Positions 18,797 to 27,144 of a DNA stretch of 64,000 nucleotides are shown here, in pieces. The stretch comes from Kluyvera intermedia (GTDB lineage Bacteria; Pseudomonadota; Gammaproteobacteria; Enterobacterales; Enterobacteriaceae), in contig NZ_JAKCNS010000017.1 in NCBI RefSeq assembly GCF_021440345.1, positions 1 to 64,000 of the forward strand, written 5' to 3'. Position 1 is the first letter of the stretch. The number at the start of each line of letters is the position of its first letter. Both the position numbers and the translations under genes were made by a program. Under the pieces are notes generated by a model, which searched no databases, had not been told where the DNA came from, and saw only the letters and a program-made list of their open reading frames with translations.

Positions 18797-20977
18797 TCAG
18801 AAGGCCATTTTCACCGTGAACTGCACTTCGCGCGGATCGCCGATCTGGTTGCCCAGGTTGTTGCTGGCGATGGACGAGGTGTAGTAGGTCTTATCGAACA
18901 GGTTCTTAACGTTAACCTGTAGCGTTACCGGGTACTGTAGCTTCATCTTATATGCGGCAAAGACGTCGGCAACGGCATAGCCTGGCAGGTAGTAGTCTGC
19001 GCCATTGGTGCCGGAGCGACGGCTCAGGGCATGACCACCACCGCCGATTGTCAGGGTGTTGCTGTCGTAGACGTTATTAAAGTCATAGGTCAGGAACAGC
19101 GAGCCGGTATGACGCGGGACGTTAGGCAACGGTTTACCCGCATAGTCCGGATCGTCAGTCACCTTGGCGTTGGTATAGCCGTAGCTGGCAATCACGTTCA
19201 GGTTATCGGTCAGCGAACCGGCAACATCCACTTCAATCCCTTGTGAGCGTACTTTCCCCGCCGTTTTGGCATAGGTTTCATCGCCGATGGTTTCGGTATA
19301 CAGCACATTGCGCTTATGAATGTCGAAGAAGGTAATGTTCGACGTTACGCCGTCAAACAGGTCGAACTTCGCGCCCACTTCGTATGCCGTAGACTCTTCT
19401 GGCGGCAGATTGCCGATGTAGCTGGCAATAGACGACTGCGGCATAAATGACTGTGCGACGTTGCCAAACAGTGAGACGCTTGGGGTCAGTTTATAGACCA
19501 TGCCGAATTTCGGCGTCAGCTTCTCATCCTGGCTGTCGGTATTGGCGTTAAACGGACGACCTTTGCCCGCATACTGCGTGTAGTACTGGTAGCGAACCCC
19601 GGCAACGGCAATCCATTTGTCGGTCAGGTAGAGCGCATCCTGTAAATAGGTGGCATAGGTTTCTTGCTGAATACGCTGGTCGCTGTCGGCGGCGGAAACG
19701 TTGGTGCATTTATCCAGCGTACCGTATACCGGGTTGTAAATATTGAAACCTTTCACGTTCTTACAGCGGATCATATCGGTGCGCAGCAGATCGTAATTCT
19801 CGTAGGCAATACCGCCAAGAATTTCGTTGTAGAAACCGCCAATCACCACATTGCCCTGCAAGTCCGCTCGGGTAGAGTGCATCCGCTGGGTTGAGCCTTG
19901 AGTGGCATCGACCCGCCGCGTCAGATTCCCGGTTTTGGCGTCGTAGGCCATCACACGCGCCTGATTATCGCTGTATTTATCCTGACTGAAACCGTAATCA
20001 AAACGAGCGGTCCATTGGCTGTTCAGGCGGTATTCGGCGTTCACCTGCGCCAGATCAGAATCACCGTTGGTGATGTTAAACGGCTCGTCAAAACGTTCAT
20101 CGCGCGGGACATCGACCGCCCGTCCGGTATTTAAATCAAAAATGGTGCCGCGGTCGAACGGGGTGTGGTAGCTCCGGTGGGACCAGGAGAGGTTGACCGT
20201 GGCGTCATCGCCAAACCAGGTCAGTGACGGTGCAATAAAGGTGCTCCGTTCTTTGCCAAAGTTTCGCCAGTAATCTTCATTCTGGTATTCGCCGACCAGA
20301 CGGTAGGCCAACTGAGTGCCTTCAATCGGGCCGGTGACGTCTACCTGGCCGGTGCCGCCGCCAAAGCTGCTGGACGTCGCCGAAATATCGCCGGAGAACG
20401 TGCGTTCCGGGCGCTTGGTGACGACGTTAATCAGCCCACCTGGGTCGAGAATGCCGTACAGCGTCGAGGCCGGCCCTTTCAGCACTTCAACGCGGGATGT
20501 CGCGGCGTTAAAACTGCGCGGCAGAACGGTACGCAGACCATTGGTCATGATGGAACCATCACGGTTGGCACCAAAACCACGGCGGGTAAAGGCATCCTGC
20601 GTACCACCCAATGTGTTGGTTTGCACCACGTTGGCCACGTTGTACAGCGCTTCATCCAGCGAAGTGGCGTGCTGATCTTCCAGCACCTTATCGCTGACCG
20701 TATTCACTACCTGCGGAATATCTAACAGCGGCATATTGGTCAGTGTTGCCGTCGAACTGCTGAGTGGCTGATAGCCATCGGTCACGGTCTGGTCGGCCTG
20801 AGAGGTACCGACAACCGTCATCGTGTCTTCTTTTTTAGTTTCATCACCGCTGGCTTTCGTTTCCGCCGCCATCAGCGAAGGGGAGCTGACCGCTCCGACA
20901 AAAAGCAGTGAAAAAAGTGCGCGCCCGGTTTTTCCCGTGAACGTCGGGTAGAGCTGTGTCATCTGTCTGTTTCCCAT
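18797..20977 (-). CDS. TonB-dependent siderophore receptor
   Basis: This is a 726-residue outer-membrane gated barrel. A signal peptide ends near SLMAA, followed by a TonB-box-like DTMTVVG near residue 52, the plug (about 70-185, with GILDPGGLINVVTKRP) and a 22-strand barrel ending in the terminal Phe (VQFTVKMAF) typical of outer-membrane barrels. The plug pattern is that of FhuA/FcuA/FoxA-type siderophore receptors. It is not E. coli FhuE as I know it, although fhuE borders hinT in E. coli. It is divergent from a siderophore ABC operon and lies next to Fur-like sites, so the pair probably takes up one ferric siderophore. The ligand cannot be read from sequence. ATG 20962 is an alternative start. 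Confidence 0.9.
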   Translation of the reverse strand: MGNRQMTQLYPTFTGKTGRALFSLLFVGAVSSPSLMAAETKASGDETKKEDTMTVVGTSQADQTVTDGYQPLSSSTATLTNMPLLDIPQVVNTVSDKVLEDQHATSLDEALYNVANVVQTNTLGGTQDAFTRRGFGANRDGSIMTNGLRTVLPRSFNAATSRVEVLKGPASTLYGILDPGGLINVVTKRPERTFSGDISATSSSFGGGTGQVDVTGPIEGTQLAYRLVGEYQNEDYWRNFGKERSTFIAPSLTWFGDDATVNLSWSHRSYHTPFDRGTIFDLNTGRAVDVPRDERFDEPFNITNGDSDLAQVNAEYRLNSQWTARFDYGFSQDKYSDNQARVMAYDAKTGNLTRRVDATQGSTQRMHSTRADLQGNVVIGGFYNEILGGIAYENYDLLRTDMIRCKNVKGFNIYNPVYGTLDKCTNVSAADSDQRIQQETYATYLQDALYLTDKWIAVAGVRYQYYTQYAGKGRPFNANTDSQDEKLTPKFGMVYKLTPSVSLFGNVAQSFMPQSSIASYIGNLPPEESTAYEVGAKFDLFDGVTSNITFFDIHKRNVLYTETIGDETYAKTAGKVRSQGIEVDVAGSLTDNLNVIASYGYTNAKVTDDPDYAGKPLPNVPRHTGSLFLTYDFNNVYDSNTLTIGGGGHALSRRSGTNGADYYLPGYAVADVFAAYKMKLQYPVTLQVNVKNLFDKTYYTSSIASNNLGNQIGDPREVQFTVKMAF

Positions 20978-21075
20978 GAAAAAACTGCCTAATCTCAGCA
21001 GCCAAAAGTGATAAAAATCATTGCCCTGAATCGCAAAACAACTCCGTTCACGTCACCAACTGACGTTCAGGATGT

Positions 21076-21094
21076 GTAATTGAGAATCATTCAA
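21076..21094. promoter_or_regulatory. Fur-like box, receptor side
   Basis: By hand count 12 of 19 bases match the Fur consensus, with the core TGAGAATCATT nearly intact. It lies about 100 bases upstream of the receptor start. Confidence 0.6.
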
Positions 21095-21324
21095 ACACGT
21101 GGAAATGTAGTAGTAAATGCAGCGGGCAATAAATTTATCCCTCGGCAAAATTGCGCGGATGGGGAACGGAGTGGATGACAGGGAGTCTTTATTATTATTT
21201 GATTTTTAATCATTTAAATTTTTAACGTCAGTGCGAATTTACGAGAATAAATACAAAAACCCTATGAAGTGAAACGGTAATGTAGTGCGCTTGACTACTA
21301 CATGCCGACGCTGCATGATCAAAA

Positions 21325-21343
21325 GAGAATGAGATTTATTTAA
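21325..21343. promoter_or_regulatory. Fur-like box, ABC side
   Basis: GAGAATGAGATTTATTTAA matches the Fur consensus at 12 of 19 bases by hand count, 44 bases before the first gene of the ABC operon. Less symmetrical than the receptor-side site. Confidence 0.5.
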
Positions 21344-21387
21344 AGTGCAGAACGATACCACGTCGTTGCGGCCGGAGAGAGAGAAAC

Positions 21388-22209
21388 ATGCCACAGCGGC
21401 AAGATACCCCGTCAGAACACGGGATTGTGCTGGAATCCCTGAGCGCAGGATATGGCAACCAGCGCATCGTTGATAACATCAACCTGACCTTACCCGTAGG
21501 AAAAATGACGGTGCTGGCGGGGGCCAACGGTTCAGGTAAATCAACCTTACTCAATACCATCGCGCGGATGCTCAAGCCGCTGGGCGGCAGTGTTCGCCTG
21601 GATGGGCGCGATATTCATCAGCAGCCAACCAAACAGGTGGCTCGTCAGCTGGGACTGCTGCCGCAATCGCCGCTAACACCGGAAGGACTAACCGTCTTCG
21701 AACTGGTATCGCGTGGGCGCTATCCGTGGCAGGGGCTTATTCGCCAGTGGTCCGCGGAAGATGAACTGGCGGTAGAAGAGGCGCTGCGTCTGACCGGCAC
21801 GCTGGAATATGCGCATCTGCCGGTGGATAGTCTCTCCGGCGGTCAACGGCAACGCTGTTGGATAGCCATGGCGCTGGCCCAGCAAACGGCCACCATTCTG
21901 CTGGATGAACCCACGACCTGGCTCGACCTCCGCTACCAGGTGGAAATCCTCGAATTGTTACAGCAACTGACGCGCGAACACGGGCGCACCGTGATTACCG
22001 TCCTGCACGATCTTAACTTTGCGGTTAACTACGCTGATACGCTGGTCTTTATGAAACAAGGGCGCATTGCGAGCATTGTTGGTGAAGGGCAGCCGTGTAC
22101 GCCGGAGATAATCAAACACGTTTTTGATGTTGATGTGCAGATGCTGCAAAACCCGCAAACCGGGAAACCCTTGTTTATGCCATTTTGCGCCCGCCGGGAA
22201 CTTTGCTGA
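21388..22209 (+). CDS. Siderophore ABC transporter ATP-binding protein
   Basis: This is the FepC/FecE/FhuC-type ATPase of an iron-siderophore importer, 273 residues. Walker A GANGSGKST (near residue 50), signature LSGGQRQR (near 150) and Walker B ILLDEPTT are all present, as is the H-loop His in VLHDLNF. It is the first gene of a tightly packed operon; its stop overlaps the next start (TGATG). GGAG at 21374-21377 precedes the ATG. It energises the two permeases that follow. Confidence 0.94.
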   Translation: MPQRQDTPSEHGIVLESLSAGYGNQRIVDNINLTLPVGKMTVLAGANGSGKSTLLNTIARMLKPLGGSVRLDGRDIHQQPTKQVARQLGLLPQSPLTPEGLTVFELVSRGRYPWQGLIRQWSAEDELAVEEALRLTGTLEYAHLPVDSLSGGQRQRCWIAMALAQQTATILLDEPTTWLDLRYQVEILELLQQLTREHGRTVITVLHDLNFAVNYADTLVFMKQGRIASIVGEGQPCTPEIIKHVFDVDVQMLQNPQTGKPLFMPFCARRELC

Positions 22210-23234
22210 TGGCAACTCAGATTTCGCATTTGCGACAGCGCTCGTCGCGTCCACTTTGGGCGCTGCTGGCGGTGAGCGCTTTATTGTGCGCTGGCGCAGT
22301 TATCCATCTTGGCCTCGGCGCGCGGGTCATTGCGCCACGGGTCGTGGTCGAGGCCTTAGTACATTACGATCCGCGCAATTTTGAACACCGCATTATCGTC
22401 AGTCTACGTCTCACTCGCCTGTTGGCCGCTTTGTTGACCGGCGCGGCGCTGGGTGCCGCCGGGTTACTGCTGCAAACCGTTGTCCGCAATCCGTTAGGCG
22501 AACCGCATATTCTGGGGCTTAATGCCGGGGCGACGCTGGCGGTCGTTGCCTGTTCTGCAGCGGGTATCTCATTTGGCGAATGGGGAATCAACCGCCCGCT
22601 AACGGCGGCCTGTGGTGCTGGGCTGCTGTTCGGTCTGGTCATGCTGCTGGCGAGCGCCGGGCGCGCCGGTGCCACGGCGATGAAAATTACGCTATGTGGC
22701 GTGGCGCTTTCGGCGTTTGCTTCGGCAGTGACCGCCTCGATTCTCATTCTTGATGAACAAACCCTGCAAGCTATGCGCACCTGGCTGGCGGGGGATTTAG
22801 CCGGTATTTCACTGACCACGCTGCAGATTGCCAGTATTCCGGCGCTGTTCGGCTTGCTGCTGGCGGCGTTTATCTCGCCGCGACTGAATATTCTTGCCCT
22901 CGGAGACCGCGTAGCCAGCGGGCTGGGCGTGGCGGTTACGAGAACGCGCCTACTCGGCGTTATTGCGATTGCTCTGCTGTGCGGTGCGGCGGTGTCGGTT
23001 GCCGGGCCGGTTGGGTTTATTGGTCTGGTGGTGCCGCATGCGATCCGCCGTTGGGCGGGGCAGGATATCCGCGTGGGTTTGCTGCTGGCACTCCCTACCG
23101 GCGCGCTGCTGCTATTACTGGCTGATATTCTCGCCCGTTGGCTGCTGGCACCGCAGGAGCTGGCGACCGGCGTGATGACCGCGCTGGTTGGCGCGCCGGT
23201 CTTTATCGCCATTGCCGTGAGGTACTTTAAATGA
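22209..23234 (+). CDS. Siderophore ABC permease (FecCD family), first
   Basis: This is an inner-membrane permease of the FecCD/BtuC type, 341 residues with about ten hydrophobic segments. The family motif GAALGAAGLLLQTVVRNPL lies near residue 75 and a coupling region AGPVGFIGLVVPHAIRR near 265. I start at ATG 22209 (MATQISHLRQ), overlapping the upstream stop by one base, rather than at TTG 22185. It overlaps the second permease by four bases (ATGA), which implies translational coupling and a heterodimer. Confidence 0.92.
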   Translation: MATQISHLRQRSSRPLWALLAVSALLCAGAVIHLGLGARVIAPRVVVEALVHYDPRNFEHRIIVSLRLTRLLAALLTGAALGAAGLLLQTVVRNPLGEPHILGLNAGATLAVVACSAAGISFGEWGINRPLTAACGAGLLFGLVMLLASAGRAGATAMKITLCGVALSAFASAVTASILILDEQTLQAMRTWLAGDLAGISLTTLQIASIPALFGLLLAAFISPRLNILALGDRVASGLGVAVTRTRLLGVIAIALLCGAAVSVAGPVGFIGLVVPHAIRRWAGQDIRVGLLLALPTGALLLLLADILARWLLAPQELATGVMTALVGAPVFIAIAVRYFK

Positions 23235-24283
23235 CGCGCGCCGTGATTAAAGCCGGATTTATTCCGCTCGCACTTGGGCCGCTACGCGTGCTGCTGCGCC
23301 CGCGGTTGTTGAAAATCGCCGGGATAATGGCCGCATTGATTATGCTGTTGCTCGTGTTCGGAATAACGCGCGGTACCCTGCCTATTCCCACCGGTGCAAT
23401 CGGGCGGGCGCTGTTTTACCCGGAAGCGTTAAGTGCGCAGCAGGTTTATATCGTTCGCGATATCCGTTTACCTCGGCTGCTAATGGCTATTTTCTGCGGT
23501 GGAATGCTGGGACTTGCCGGGGCAGCGATGCAGTCGATCACCCGTAACGGCCTTGCCGACCCCGGGCTGATAGGTGTGAAAGAGGGCACCAGCGTTGTCG
23601 TGCTGACGCTGATCCTCGCTTTTCCTTCGCTGAGTCTGGCCTGGCGCCCGTTAGCCGGTATGTGCGGCGGCGTGCTGGTGGCCCTGCTGGTTATCTTGCT
23701 GGCGCGGGATCTTTCCCGCCCTCGTTTTATTTTGATTGGCATCGGCGTTTCATGGGCGCTGTCGGCGGCGATGGGGCTATTTGTCACCACGGCCGATATT
23801 CGCGATGTTCAAACGGCAATGACCTGGCTTGCCGGCAGCCTGCATGCGGCAACCTGGCCGCTGCTGGCCGTGGCCGTAGCGTGGGCACTCCCGGCGGTGC
23901 TGGTGCTGTATCTGACCGCGCGCGCGGCGGACGTTGCGTTGATGGGTAATCAGGTCGCCAGCGGGTTAGGCGTGCGATTGTCGCGTCTGACGCTGCTGCG
24001 TTTCCTGGCGCCAGTTCTGTTAACGGCGGCGAGCGTCTCCTGCGTGGGAAGCCTTGGTTTTGTTGGGCTCATGGCCCCGCATATGGCGCGATTCCTACTG
24101 CGCGGCGGCCAGGTGGCATTGCTTAGCGGCAGCGCGCTCATTGGTGCACTGTTGGTACTACTCACCGATACCATCGGGCGGTTAGCCTTTGCACCGCTAC
24201 AAATTCCGGCAGGGATCATCATTTCGCTGATTGGCTGCCCGTTCTTTATTTTATTGTTGTGGCGTCGTCGCGACGCTTTGTGA
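23231..24283 (+). CDS. Siderophore ABC permease (FecCD family), second
   Basis: This is the second permease half, 350 residues, with the same family motifs: GGMLGLAGAAMQSITRNGLA near residue 90 and CVGSLGFVGLMAPHMAR near 260. It starts within the stop of the first permease. The similar size and parallel motifs of the two permeases fit FepD/FepG- or FecC/FecD-like heterodimers. The binding-protein gene follows after nine bases. Confidence 0.93.
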   Translation: MTRAVIKAGFIPLALGPLRVLLRPRLLKIAGIMAALIMLLLVFGITRGTLPIPTGAIGRALFYPEALSAQQVYIVRDIRLPRLLMAIFCGGMLGLAGAAMQSITRNGLADPGLIGVKEGTSVVVLTLILAFPSLSLAWRPLAGMCGGVLVALLVILLARDLSRPRFILIGIGVSWALSAAMGLFVTTADIRDVQTAMTWLAGSLHAATWPLLAVAVAWALPAVLVLYLTARAADVALMGNQVASGLGVRLSRLTLLRFLAPVLLTAASVSCVGSLGFVGLMAPHMARFLLRGGQVALLSGSALIGALLVLLTDTIGRLAFAPLQIPAGIIISLIGCPFFILLLWRRRDAL

Positions 24284-24292
24284 GGAGTAGGG

Positions 24293-25243
24293 ATGACCAT
24301 GCGTGGCCTGTTGTCTGTTTTGTGGTTGTTTAGCGCGACGGCGTTGGCGCAAACTCAAGCGTTCACCGACGATCTCGGCCGGGTGGTGCAGGTGCCGCTG
24401 CATCCGCAGCGCATTGTTTCGATGCACGATCTCGATATTACCATTCCGCTGATTGAGCTGGGCGTGCCGCCTGTCGCCAGCCATGGGCGCACGCGCCCCA
24501 ACGGTAGCCACTATCTGCGTTCCAGCGCGCAGCTGACCGGTATTGATTTTGATAACAGCGATATCAAGTTTATTGGTACTGCGGATATCGATCTCGAAGC
24601 GGTGGCGGCAGCGAAACCGGATCTCATCATTACCGAGCCCAATCGCAATGTACCCATTGAACAACTGGCGAAAATCGCCCCAACGGTAAGTATTGACCAT
24701 CTGCTCGGCAGCGCGCCGCGTATTTACGCCAAACTGGCGCAGTTAACCGGAACCCAAGCGCGGCTGGCCGTACTTGACCGCCGCTACCAGGCGCAAATTC
24801 AGCAGCTCAAACAGACCATTAACACCGATAAAATCAGCGTGTCGGTGATCCAGGCTAACAATGGCAAAGTGACCGTTCACCATTCATACCACTCACTTGG
24901 CCGCGTGCTGCGCGATGCCGGTTTCCGTTTCCCGCCGCTTATCGAACGTATTCCTGATGGTGAACGTATTGATGTCAGCGCCGAACAGTTACCCGACCTC
25001 GACGCCGATTTCCTGTTTGCTACCTGGCGTTCTGATACCGGTGGCAAGCCGCAGGATGAGCTTAATGATATGGAAAAAGTGATGCCGGGCTGGTGTGATT
25101 TTATGCAGGCCTGCCGCACCGGGCATTACATTCTGCTGCCGCGTGAAGAGGTGATTTCCAACTCCTACGCGGCGCTCAGCCTGCTGGTGGCGCAGGTTCA
25201 GTCACAGATTGCCGGGCGTCCTGTCCCTCAGGAGAGCAAATGA
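24293..25243 (+). CDS. Periplasmic siderophore-binding protein
   Basis: This is a class III substrate-binding protein of 316 residues, exported by a signal ending TALAQTQA. The binding core shows DDLGRVVQVPLHPQRIVSM, a GTADIDLEAVAAAKPDLII segment and a long central helix, as in FepB/FecB/FhuD-type proteins. AGGAG (24283-24287) stands five bases before ATG 24293. Unlike FepB it lies in the same transcript as the permeases. Ligand type is not deducible. Its stop overlaps the start of the RpiR-type regulator. Confidence 0.9.
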   Translation: MTMRGLLSVLWLFSATALAQTQAFTDDLGRVVQVPLHPQRIVSMHDLDITIPLIELGVPPVASHGRTRPNGSHYLRSSAQLTGIDFDNSDIKFIGTADIDLEAVAAAKPDLIITEPNRNVPIEQLAKIAPTVSIDHLLGSAPRIYAKLAQLTGTQARLAVLDRRYQAQIQQLKQTINTDKISVSVIQANNGKVTVHHSYHSLGRVLRDAGFRFPPLIERIPDGERIDVSAEQLPDLDADFLFATWRSDTGGKPQDELNDMEKVMPGWCDFMQACRTGHYILLPREEVISNSYAALSLLVAQVQSQIAGRPVPQESK

Positions 25244-26139
25244 ATCCGACGGTAGCACGCAAAGAAAAGCGCCGGGTTGATCTGTTCGGTGAGCGATTGC
25301 GCAGCCGAACGGCGCAGCTCTCACCGCGCCTGCTGGCGGTGGTGAACTGGATTGATGACAACCGTGAAGCGGTACTCGACCACACGGCGATGGAGATTGC
25401 TTCCGCGACGCAAACTTCGGACGCCACGGTGGTTCGCGCCATCCAGGCGCTGGGGTTTGCTGGGCTGCGCGATCTTAAGCAAACGCTCCAGCATTGGTTT
25501 GGCCCGACGATTACCTCGTCAGAAAAGATGGCGTCCACGGTCGGGGCATTGACCAGCGATGTGAATTCGAGCATCGATTTTGTCCTCGAAGGCCATCTTC
25601 GCGCCTGTGAGATGCTCGCTAATATAGAGAACCGCTCGGCGATCGCGCAGGCCGTGGCCTTGCTCGGCGATGCCCGGCAGGTGGCGCTTTTTGGCATTGG
25701 GGCATCGGGAATTTTAACCGAATACACCGCCCGACTGTTTAGCCGTATTGGCCTGCCGTCGTACGTTTTAAACCGTACCGGCTTTAGCCTGGCGGAGCAG
25801 ATTGCCTCTTTGCAGCGCGGCGATGTGCTGATTATGATGGCGCAGAAATCCCCGCATCGGGAAGGGCTGACCACACTGCGCGAAGCCGCGCGTCTGGGGA
25901 TCCCGACAATTTTACTCACCCAGGCGACCGACTCGCGGTTCAGCGAAATGTCCCAGGTGGTTATCCACGTCCCGCGCGGCGAAAATGGCCGCGTGCCGCT
26001 GCACGGAACGGTGATGGTCTGTCTGGAGATGCTGGTGCTGTCGGTGGCGTCGACGGCTTCGCAGCGGACGATTCGCTCGATGAAGCGGATTAATGACCTG
26101 CACAAGGCAATTGGTAAGTCGGGCGGGCGTAAAGGCTAA
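25240..26139 (+). CDS. MurR/RpiR-family regulator with SIS domain
   Basis: This is a 299-residue transcription factor with an N-terminal RpiR helix-turn-helix (about residues 10-85, SATQTSDATVVRAIQALGF) and a C-terminal SIS sugar-phosphate-binding domain (about 130-260, VALFGIGASGILTEYTARLF). Family members usually sense phosphosugars. Here the gene overlaps the siderophore-binding protein by four bases (ATGA), so it is made with the transporter. It may control this operon, the receptor or the oxidoreductase pair downstream; none is proven. A regulator of this class in an iron-uptake operon is unusual. Confidence 0.9.
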   Translation: MNPTVARKEKRRVDLFGERLRSRTAQLSPRLLAVVNWIDDNREAVLDHTAMEIASATQTSDATVVRAIQALGFAGLRDLKQTLQHWFGPTITSSEKMASTVGALTSDVNSSIDFVLEGHLRACEMLANIENRSAIAQAVALLGDARQVALFGIGASGILTEYTARLFSRIGLPSYVLNRTGFSLAEQIASLQRGDVLIMMAQKSPHREGLTTLREAARLGIPTILLTQATDSRFSEMSQVVIHVPRGENGRVPLHGTVMVCLEMLVLSVASTASQRTIRSMKRINDLHKAIGKSGGRKG

Positions 26140-26175
26140 CGTCGCGAGTACTCATATTTTGAATCTATAGTAGCT

Positions 26176-26237
26176 GACTCGATTATCCGTTTGCATTTTG
26201 TTCGGATAATCATCAGGCTAGCGAAAACGACCGAGTC
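26176..26237. promoter_or_regulatory. Nested inverted repeats before the dehydrogenase gene
   Basis: ATTATCCG (26182-26189) and CGGATAAT (26203-26210) are perfect arms with a 13-base spacer. Directly outside the left arm is GACTCG (26176-26181), whose complement CGAGTC recurs at 26232-26237, just before the ribosome site. This could be a dyad operator or a leader hairpin for the next gene. Confidence 0.45.
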
Positions 26238-26252
26238 TATGAGGAAAGTAAA

Positions 26253-27128
26253 ATGAAGGCATTGCCAGCGGTAGCGGTACTGGGATTAGGCGCAATGGGG
26301 CACGCATTTGCCGCCAATCTGCTTAAAAAGGGCTTTACGGTGTACGGCTGGAACCGCACGCCGGGGCGCGGCGAAGATCTCCAGAGCCAGGGTTTACAGC
26401 TGTGCAACGACGCCGGACTGGCGGTGGCGGATGCGCAGGTGGTTATCGCGATGCTGACTGACGGTGAAGCTACCCAGGCGGTTATCCGCACTATCGCACC
26501 ATCTTGCCCGCAAGGGGCGACTTTCTGCCAGATGGGTACTATCGGCATTCAAGAAACTGCAGACGCTATCTCTCTGCTGGAAACCCTGCGCCCGGATATG
26601 CTGTACCTCGATGCGCCGGTTTCCGGGACCAAAGCACCAGCGGAGAATGCACAGATTCTGGTAATGGCCAGCGGTTGTCGCGAACGTTCGCATGCGGCGC
26701 AGCAGGTATTTGACGCTATCTCTCGCGGCACGCAGTGGTACGGTGAGGCAGGGAGCAGCCAGAAGATGAAGCTGGTGATTAATGCCTGGCTTATCGCCAT
26801 GATGCAGGGCGTCGCCGAAAGCATGCAACTGGCCAAACAGTTTGGCTTTACGCCCAATCAACTGTGGGAAACTCTTGAAGGCGGGCCGCTGGCGGCACCG
26901 TATGTGAAGGGTAAACTGGAGATGATTCGTCGGGATGATTACACTCCGCAGATGCAGTTACAGCACGCGTTAAAAGATGCGCGTCTGGCGCTGGCTAATG
27001 CTCCTGAAGGCACTATGCCGGTCATGGACAGCATCACGCACCTGTGGGCGCAGGCCGCTGAAAATGGGCTAGCCGAGCAGGATCTGGCGGCAGTTTACGC
27101 CTGGCTTGATAACGCGGGGCAGGCGTAA
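26253..27128 (+). CDS. NAD(P)-binding beta-hydroxyacid dehydrogenase family protein
   Basis: This is a 291-residue member of the 3-hydroxyisobutyrate/6-phosphogluconate dehydrogenase superfamily. The Rossmann motif VLGLGAMG lies at residues 9-16, the substrate motif DAPVSGTKAPAE near 125, and the catalytic Lys in SSQKMKLVINAW near 172. Arg in YGWNRTPGR near residue 38 suggests NADP preference. The substrate is unknown. GAGGAAAG precedes the ATG. A DUF2236 gene begins 16 bases after its stop, forming a pair. Confidence 0.88.
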   Translation: MKALPAVAVLGLGAMGHAFAANLLKKGFTVYGWNRTPGRGEDLQSQGLQLCNDAGLAVADAQVVIAMLTDGEATQAVIRTIAPSCPQGATFCQMGTIGIQETADAISLLETLRPDMLYLDAPVSGTKAPAENAQILVMASGCRERSHAAQQVFDAISRGTQWYGEAGSSQKMKLVINAWLIAMMQGVAESMQLAKQFGFTPNQLWETLEGGPLAAPYVKGKLEMIRRDDYTPQMQLQHALKDARLALANAPEGTMPVMDSITHLWAQAAENGLAEQDLAAVYAWLDNAGQA

Positions 27129-27144
27129 AAATCAGGGGGCGGTA

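Larger units (their letters stand above)
20978..21387. other. Divergent control region of the siderophore cassette
   Basis: This 410-base AT-rich gap separates the receptor from the ABC operon. It contains two Fur-like sites, listed separately. No open frame with a ribosome site was found. Confidence 0.6.

Noticed and set aside
18797-20977. Assignment of the TonB receptor as fhuE
   Set aside because: fhuE borders hinT in E. coli, but this receptor is on the other side of the block, next to ldtC and a siderophore ABC operon, and its sequence does not match FhuE as I know it.
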